A stretch of 64,000 bases of DNA from Buchnera aphidicola (Aphis craccivora) (GTDB lineage: Bacteria; Pseudomonadota; Gammaproteobacteria; Enterobacterales; Enterobacteriaceae), in assembly GCF_005082145.1 (NCBI RefSeq), contig NZ_CP034897.1, positions 1 to 64,000 on the forward strand. Direction: 5' to 3'. Positions 59,831 to 64,000 of this stretch are shown here, piece by piece. The first letter of the stretch is position 1; each line of letters begins with the position of its first letter. Below the pieces are notes generated by a model. The model was not told the DNA's origin. It searched no databases and was given only the letters and a program-made list of their open reading frames with translations. A program made the position numbers and the translations under genes.

Positions 59831-61567
59831 TTAACTATTTTTTAATTTTTTATTAATAGACCAAATTTCTTTTTTTTCATATATGGTAAGTCCTTTAGTT
59901 CTTTCTTTTGCAATTAGGTATTCTTGTCTTTTTTCAAGATCTTTTTTGTGTATATTGTTTAATAAATCTAAAAAAACAGTTTTAATTTTATCTTCAACTA
60001 TCATGTGATCAAATATTGAAAGAGATTTTAAAATATTAATTATTTTATTATTTCTATAAAATTCTAATAATTGACCGGTATTAGAAAATGCGTTTTCTGA
60101 GCATGTTTTTAAAATTTCTAAAAAAATAGGAATGCCTTTTGTCTTTGAGTTTGTTAATTTTTTTGTTGAAGTTACTAAATTCGATAAATTAGGATTTTGA
60201 ATAAGTAAACCTATAAGAGTTCGCATTGGAGTTTGCTTATTTTTATATTGTGAAATTTTATTTTCTTGTTTTTTTTGATATAAAAATTTTTCAAATTGAT
60301 CATCATCTAGGATACCTATTATTCGTGCTAGTATTTGTCTTAAGTAAATTCGTATTGTATCACTAGATATACAATTTATTAAAGGCAAAGCACGTACACT
60401 TAAATAAAATTTATCATCATTAGATGACAAATTCACTCCTTTTAGAATATTTTTAAAAAAAAATTTAGACATTGTAAGAGCATTTTTAATGCGTAGTTGA
60501 AAATTTTTAGCTCCTTCTTTTTGGATAATACTATCTGGATCTTCATTTTTAGGTAATATTATAAATTTTATAGTTTTTTGATCAGATATATATGGTAATG
60601 TAATTTTTAAAGTTCTCCAAGCGGCATTTTTTCCTGCATCATCACCATCATAACAATATATAACTGTATCAGTGTTTTGAAAAAGTATTTTTACTTGTTC
60701 TTTTGTAATTGATGTTCCTAAAGAAGAAACTACATAATCAATTTTATGTTGTGTTAACATAATAACATCAATATATCCTTCTACAACTAATAGATATTTT
60801 GGTTTTGAATGTTTCTTTTTTACTTGATATAATCCATAAATTTGTTTGCCTTTGTAAAAAATGTTTGTTTCAGTTGAATTTAAATACTTTGGAAGAATAT
60901 TTTTTATTGTTCTACCTCCAAAACCTATAGTTCTTCCGTATTTATCATGTATTGGAAATATTATTCTTCCTCGGAAAGGGTCATTTATTTTATTATTTTT
61001 ATTGATAAAAATCATTTGATAATTTAATAATTCTATTTCAAATTCTTTTTTTATATTTAATTTTTTAAAAAATACATCCCAAGTAAAGCTTGAAAAACCA
61101 ATACAAAATAATTGCATCATTTTTTTACTAATTCCTCTACGAATGAGATAGTCATAAGCAGAGCTAGTTAACATAATATTTTTTTGATATAATTGAGATA
61201 TTTTTTCTGTCAATAAGTATAACTTTTGTTTTTTGAAATAATCATTTTTTTCTGATATTATTTTTGTTTCGAATGGTATTGAAAGACCATGTATTAAAGC
61301 AAGTTCTTCAATGCTTTCTATAAAATTTAAATTTTCATAGTTTATTAAAAAATCAATTGCATTTCCATGTGTATTACATCCAAAACAATAATAAAATTGT
61401 TTTTCATAACTTACTGTAAATGATGGTGTTTTATCATTATGAAAAGGACAGTTAGCTTGATAATTTTTACCTTGTTTTTTTAATTTTATTCGTGTATTAA
61501 TAAGATCAATAATATTAGTTCGATATAATAAATCGTTAATAAAGTATTTAGGTATTTTCCCAGACAT
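59831..61567 (-). CDS. dnaG: DNA primase DnaG
   Basis: Synthesises RNA primers for the replication fork. N-terminal zinc site [13 protein letters not shown]...[15 protein letters not shown] core with VVEGYIDV and YDGDDAG, and a C-terminal DnaB-binding domain that is the least conserved part. The frame is open to a TTG at 61600, inside a hairpin; ATG at 61567 ([14 protein letters not shown]) matches E. coli and gives 578 aa (581). No clear Shine-Dalgarno precedes it, in keeping with low primase expression. Confidence 0.96.
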   Translation of the reverse strand: MSGKIPKYFINDLLYRTNIIDLINTRIKLKKQGKNYQANCPFHNDKTPSFTVSYEKQFYYCFGCNTHGNAIDFLINYENLNFIESIEELALIHGLSIPFETKIISEKNDYFKKQKLYLLTEKISQLYQKNIMLTSSAYDYLIRRGISKKMMQLFCIGFSSFTWDVFFKKLNIKKEFEIELLNYQMIFINKNNKINDPFRGRIIFPIHDKYGRTIGFGGRTIKNILPKYLNSTETNIFYKGKQIYGLYQVKKKHSKPKYLLVVEGYIDVIMLTQHKIDYVVSSLGTSITKEQVKILFQNTDTVIYCYDGDDAGKNAAWRTLKITLPYISDQKTIKFIILPKNEDPDSIIQKEGAKNFQLRIKNALTMSKFFFKNILKGVNLSSNDDKFYLSVRALPLINCISSDTIRIYLRQILARIIGILDDDQFEKFLYQKKQENKISQYKNKQTPMRTLIGLLIQNPNLSNLVTSTKKLTNSKTKGIPIFLEILKTCSENAFSNTGQLLEFYRNNKIINILKSLSIFDHMIVEDKIKTVFLDLLNNIHKKDLEKRQEYLIAKERTKGLTIYEKKEIWSINKKLKNS

Positions 61568-61587
61568 AGATTTTTTATAATATAATC

Positions 61588-61607
61588 CCGTTCTTTGCAA
61601 AGAACGG
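61588..61607 (-). terminator. Perfect palindrome between rpsU and dnaG
   Basis: A 20-nt perfect palindrome built on CCGTTCTTTG. In E. coli a partial terminator lies between rpsU and dnaG. Here the minus-strand side lacks a U run (GATTATATTATA follows), so it may act as an RNA-processing or stabilising hairpin separating abundant rpsU from scarce dnaG. Confidence 0.7.
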
Positions 61608-61638
61608 TTTTTTAATTTTTTTATATATTTAAAATATT

Positions 61639-61854
61639 TTAATACATTCGTATTCTTTTTGCATTTTCTCGCGTAAGTTTTTTTGCTAAACGTTTTATAG
61701 CAGAGGCTTTTGCACGTTTTCTTTCAGTAGTGGGTTTTTCATAAAATTCTCTTCTTCGTATTTCTGCTAAAATACCAGCTTTTTCACAAGATCTTTTAAA
61801 ACGACGTAGTGCAACATCAAATGGTTCATTGTCACGTACTTTTATTATTGGCAT
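61639..61854 (-). CDS. rpsU: 30S ribosomal protein S21
   Basis: Small basic ribosomal protein, 71 aa, the E. coli length. Reads [21 protein letters not shown] at the start and ends in the Arg/Lys-rich [14 protein letters not shown]. First gene of rpsU-dnaG-rpoD and divergent from tsaD, as in E. coli. Confidence 0.98.
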   Translation of the reverse strand: MPIIKVRDNEPFDVALRRFKRSCEKAGILAEIRRREFYEKPTTERKRAKASAIKRLAKKLTRENAKRIRMY

Positions 61855-62051
61855 AAAATATTTACCTCGATTATTTAGTTTGCTTTATATGTTATAATAT
61901 TTATATTTATCATTTAATTTTGTTAATAATATTTGATGATATAAAATAAATCCTATCTTAATTAATATTACATTGTAAAGTATCATTTTTTAAATTTAAT
62001 TATTTTTAATATTAATTATATTGCTTAACTTTAAATGAATAGGTATTCGAA

Positions 62052-63065
62052 ATGAAAATATTAGGAATTGAAACATCTTGTGATGATACTGGTCTTGCTG
62101 TTTATGATAATATTCAAGGTTTATTAATAAACGAATTATATAATCAAAAAAAAATACACTCTAATTATGGTGGTGTTGTTCCGGAATTAGCATCTCGTGC
62201 GCATGCAAAAAAAATAATTTTTTTAATTGATAAAATTTTTAAAAAAATAAATATAAACAAAGATATTGATCTTATTGCATATACTGCAGGACCTGGTTTA
62301 GTTGGTTCTTTGTTGGTGGGCGCGACATTCGCTTGTTCTTTGGGTTTTTCTTTAAATATCCCTGTATTGCCAGTAAATCATATGGAAGCACATTTATTAT
62401 CACCAATGCTACAGTCTAAGTCAATAAAATTCCCATTTATTGGGCTATTAGTATCTGGAAAACATACTCAAATTATTGCAGCTTATAAATTAGGAAAATA
62501 TGAAATTCTTGGAACTTCATTAGATGATGCTGCAGGTGAAGCTTTTGATAAGATATCAAAATTGTTAGGTTTAAAATATCCAAATGGTCAAGAATTATCC
62601 AATTTAGCATTAAAAGGCGTAAAAACTGACTTATATTTTCCTCGTCCTATGAAAAATCATTCTAGTTTAAATTTTAGTTTTTCAGGTTTAAAAACTTTTG
62701 CATCTAACATTATTAAAAATAGTTTTTTAAATCTTCAACAAAAAGCAAATATTGCAAAAGCTTTTGAAGAGGCGGTGATTGATATATTATTAATTAAAAC
62801 CCAAAAAGCTTTATATCAAAAAGGATGGAATAATCTAGTTATAGCTGGAGGTGTAAGTGCAAATAAATTATTGCGTAAAAAATCAGATATTATGATGAAA
62901 AAATTTTTTAATGGAAAAGCATTTTATGCTGCATCGGAATTTTGTACTGATAATGCTGCTATGATTGCTTATTTAGGATCATTATATTATAAAAAATTAA
63001 ATTTTTCTTCATTAGAAATTTTAATAAAACCCAAGTGGTCTTTAGACAATTTATCTTTGTTGTAA
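62052..63065 (+). CDS. tsaD: tRNA N6-adenosine threonylcarbamoyltransferase TsaD (Gcp)
   Basis: Transfers threonylcarbamoyl to A37 of tRNAs reading ANN codons. ASKHA fold with GIETSCDDT (4-12), the metal-binding HMEAHLLS, LVSGKHTQI, LDDAAGEAFDK and the C-terminal FCTDNAAMIAY. 337 aa, the E. coli length. Two of its substrate class, the threonine tRNAs, are encoded in the window. Divergent from rpsU; convergent with ribB 22 nt downstream. Confidence 0.98.
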   Translation: MKILGIETSCDDTGLAVYDNIQGLLINELYNQKKIHSNYGGVVPELASRAHAKKIIFLIDKIFKKININKDIDLIAYTAGPGLVGSLLVGATFACSLGFSLNIPVLPVNHMEAHLLSPMLQSKSIKFPFIGLLVSGKHTQIIAAYKLGKYEILGTSLDDAAGEAFDKISKLLGLKYPNGQELSNLALKGVKTDLYFPRPMKNHSSLNFSFSGLKTFASNIIKNSFLNLQQKANIAKAFEEAVIDILLIKTQKALYQKGWNNLVIAGGVSANKLLRKKSDIMMKKFFNGKAFYAASEFCTDNAAMIAYLGSLYYKKLNFSSLEILIKPKWSLDNLSLL

Positions 63066-63087
63066 TCAGTATAATTTTTTTATAAAT

Positions 63088-63729
63088 TTACTTATTTTTT
63101 TGAATATATAAGATTAAATCTTTTATAGTTAACACCGTCATATTTTTTTCTTTTGAAAATTTAATAATTTCAGGTGTACGAGACATTGATCCATCTTTAT
63201 TAGTTAACTCACAAATTACTCCATAAGGTTTAAAACCAGCAAGTGATACTATTTCAATAGCTGCTTCTGTATGTCCAGCTCTTGCTAAAATACCACCGGT
63301 ATTACCTCGTAAAGGAAAAACATGACCTGGTCGATTCAAATCACTAGGTTTCGCGTTATCTGAAATAGCTGTTTTTATAGTTGTTAATCTATCTTTCGCT
63401 GAAACACCAGTAGAAACACCTTTTGAGGCTTCTATTGTAACTGTAAATCCTGTTCGGTAAGTGCTTGTATTATTTTTAACCATCATAGGTAAATTTAATT
63501 TTTTACGTTTAGATTCTGTTATGCATAAACATACAATACCGCTACCATATCTTATTGTTAAAGCCATTTGTTCTACAGTCATATTTTCACATGCAAAAAC
63601 AAGATCTCCTTCATTTTCTCTCTTTTCATCATCTAGTATTATTATACCTTGTCCAGATTTTAGAGCTAATATTCCTTTTTCTACACGTTCTATAGGGTTT
63701 CCAAACTCATAAAGTAATTTTTGATTCAT
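63088..63729 (-). CDS. ribB: 3,4-dihydroxy-2-butanone 4-phosphate synthase RibB
   Basis: Makes the four-carbon precursor of riboflavin from ribulose 5-phosphate. The acidic loop [16 protein letters not shown], the HxN-type region [16 protein letters not shown] and [14 protein letters not shown] are intact. 213 aa versus 217. The upstream 270 nt lack an FMN riboswitch, which E. coli ribB has. Riboflavin supply is a known symbiont function. Confidence 0.97.
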   Translation of the reverse strand: MNQKLLYEFGNPIERVEKGILALKSGQGIIILDDEKRENEGDLVFACENMTVEQMALTIRYGSGIVCLCITESKRKKLNLPMMVKNNTSTYRTGFTVTIEASKGVSTGVSAKDRLTTIKTAISDNAKPSDLNRPGHVFPLRGNTGGILARAGHTEAAIEIVSLAGFKPYGVICELTNKDGSMSRTPEIIKFSKEKNMTVLTIKDLILYIQKNK

Positions 63730-64000
63730 TTTGAAAACCTTATTAAATTAAACTATTAAATAAACAATTTTAAAAATTTTACATATGTATAAGAATTTAA
63801 AAATAAACAATAATTTTATATTATATATTGAATAAAAATTAAGATCAATCTTAAAATGTATAGTTAAAAAAATAATATGTTTTATATCTAAGTATTACAT
63901 GTAATATTTAGACATAAAATTATTTTAGTTGTTTAATAAATAATATAAATATTTATTTTAAAAATTGTTTATTACATATTTAAAACTGTGTTTAATTCAT
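63730..64000. other. Region upstream of ribB to the window end
   Basis: 271 nt of AT-rich sequence without a gene. It should hold the ribB promoter. I find no conserved G-rich blocks of the RFN (FMN) element and no open frame of note. Confidence 0.5.

Overview
The window reads as a chromosomal segment of a heavily reduced, strongly AT-rich gammaproteobacterium close to Escherichia coli. Nearly every gene has an obvious E. coli orthologue of almost equal length. The order mnmG-atpBEFHAGDC, gyrB-dnaN-dnaA | rpmH-rnpA-yidD-yidC-mnmE matches the start of Buchnera aphidicola (aphid primary endosymbiont) chromosomes, with base 1 just upstream of mnmG, where enterobacterial oriC would lie. I cannot name the aphid host. 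There are no insertion sequences, prophage genes, CRISPR arrays, toxin-antitoxin pairs or rRNA genes, and no gene I could not place in a known family. I found no evidence of an undescribed system. The value of the window is in retained regulation and in the scars of gene loss.

Layout. 1-8.9 kb: mnmG, then the complete F1Fo ATP synthase operon (rsmG and atpI lost), closed by a GC-rich terminator. 9-18.1 kb: replication genes gyrB-dnaN-dnaA on the minus strand (recF lost), divergent from rpmH-rnpA-yidD-yidC-mnmE, then tRNA-Phe. 18.2-25.3 kb: groSL behind a well-preserved sigma-32 promoter, efp, dnaT-dnaC, rsmD, ftsY (ftsEX lost) and rpoH. 25.3-35.1 kb: glmU-glmS, yigL, metR | metE, purH and hupA. 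35.5-47.8 kb: the minus-strand transcription/translation block, reading thrU-tyrU-glyT-thrT tRNAs, secE-nusG-rplKAJL-rpoBC (tufB lost). 48-57.7 kb: murB, metF, argE | argCBGH, yibN-secB-cysE (grxC and gpsA lost). 57.8-63.7 kb: the macromolecular synthesis operon rpsU-dnaG-rpoD on the minus strand, divergent from tsaD, then ribB.

How the genes fit together. ATP synthase, initiation of replication (DnaA, DnaC, DnaT, DnaG, GyrB, beta clamp), RNA polymerase core with both sigma-70 and sigma-32, chaperonin, protein export (SecE, SecB, YidC, FtsY) and tRNA modification (MnmE/MnmG, TsaD) form the housekeeping core. Next to it sit nutrient-provisioning genes typical of an aphid symbiont: arginine (argECBGH), methionine (metE, metF, metR), cysteine (cysE) and riboflavin (ribB). 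purH fits salvage of AICAR from histidine synthesis. Peptidoglycan precursor genes (glmS, glmU, murB) are retained.

Regulation is sparse but not absent. Visible elements are the groE heat-shock promoter, a sigma-70-like rpoH promoter, tRNA promoters, the rplL-rpoB attenuator hairpin, an rpsU-dnaG palindrome, an atpE-atpF hairpin and several terminators. All five tRNA genes lack an encoded CCA end. Several proposed starts lie inside longer open frames and were chosen by Shine-Dalgarno position and by homology to E. coli N termini.
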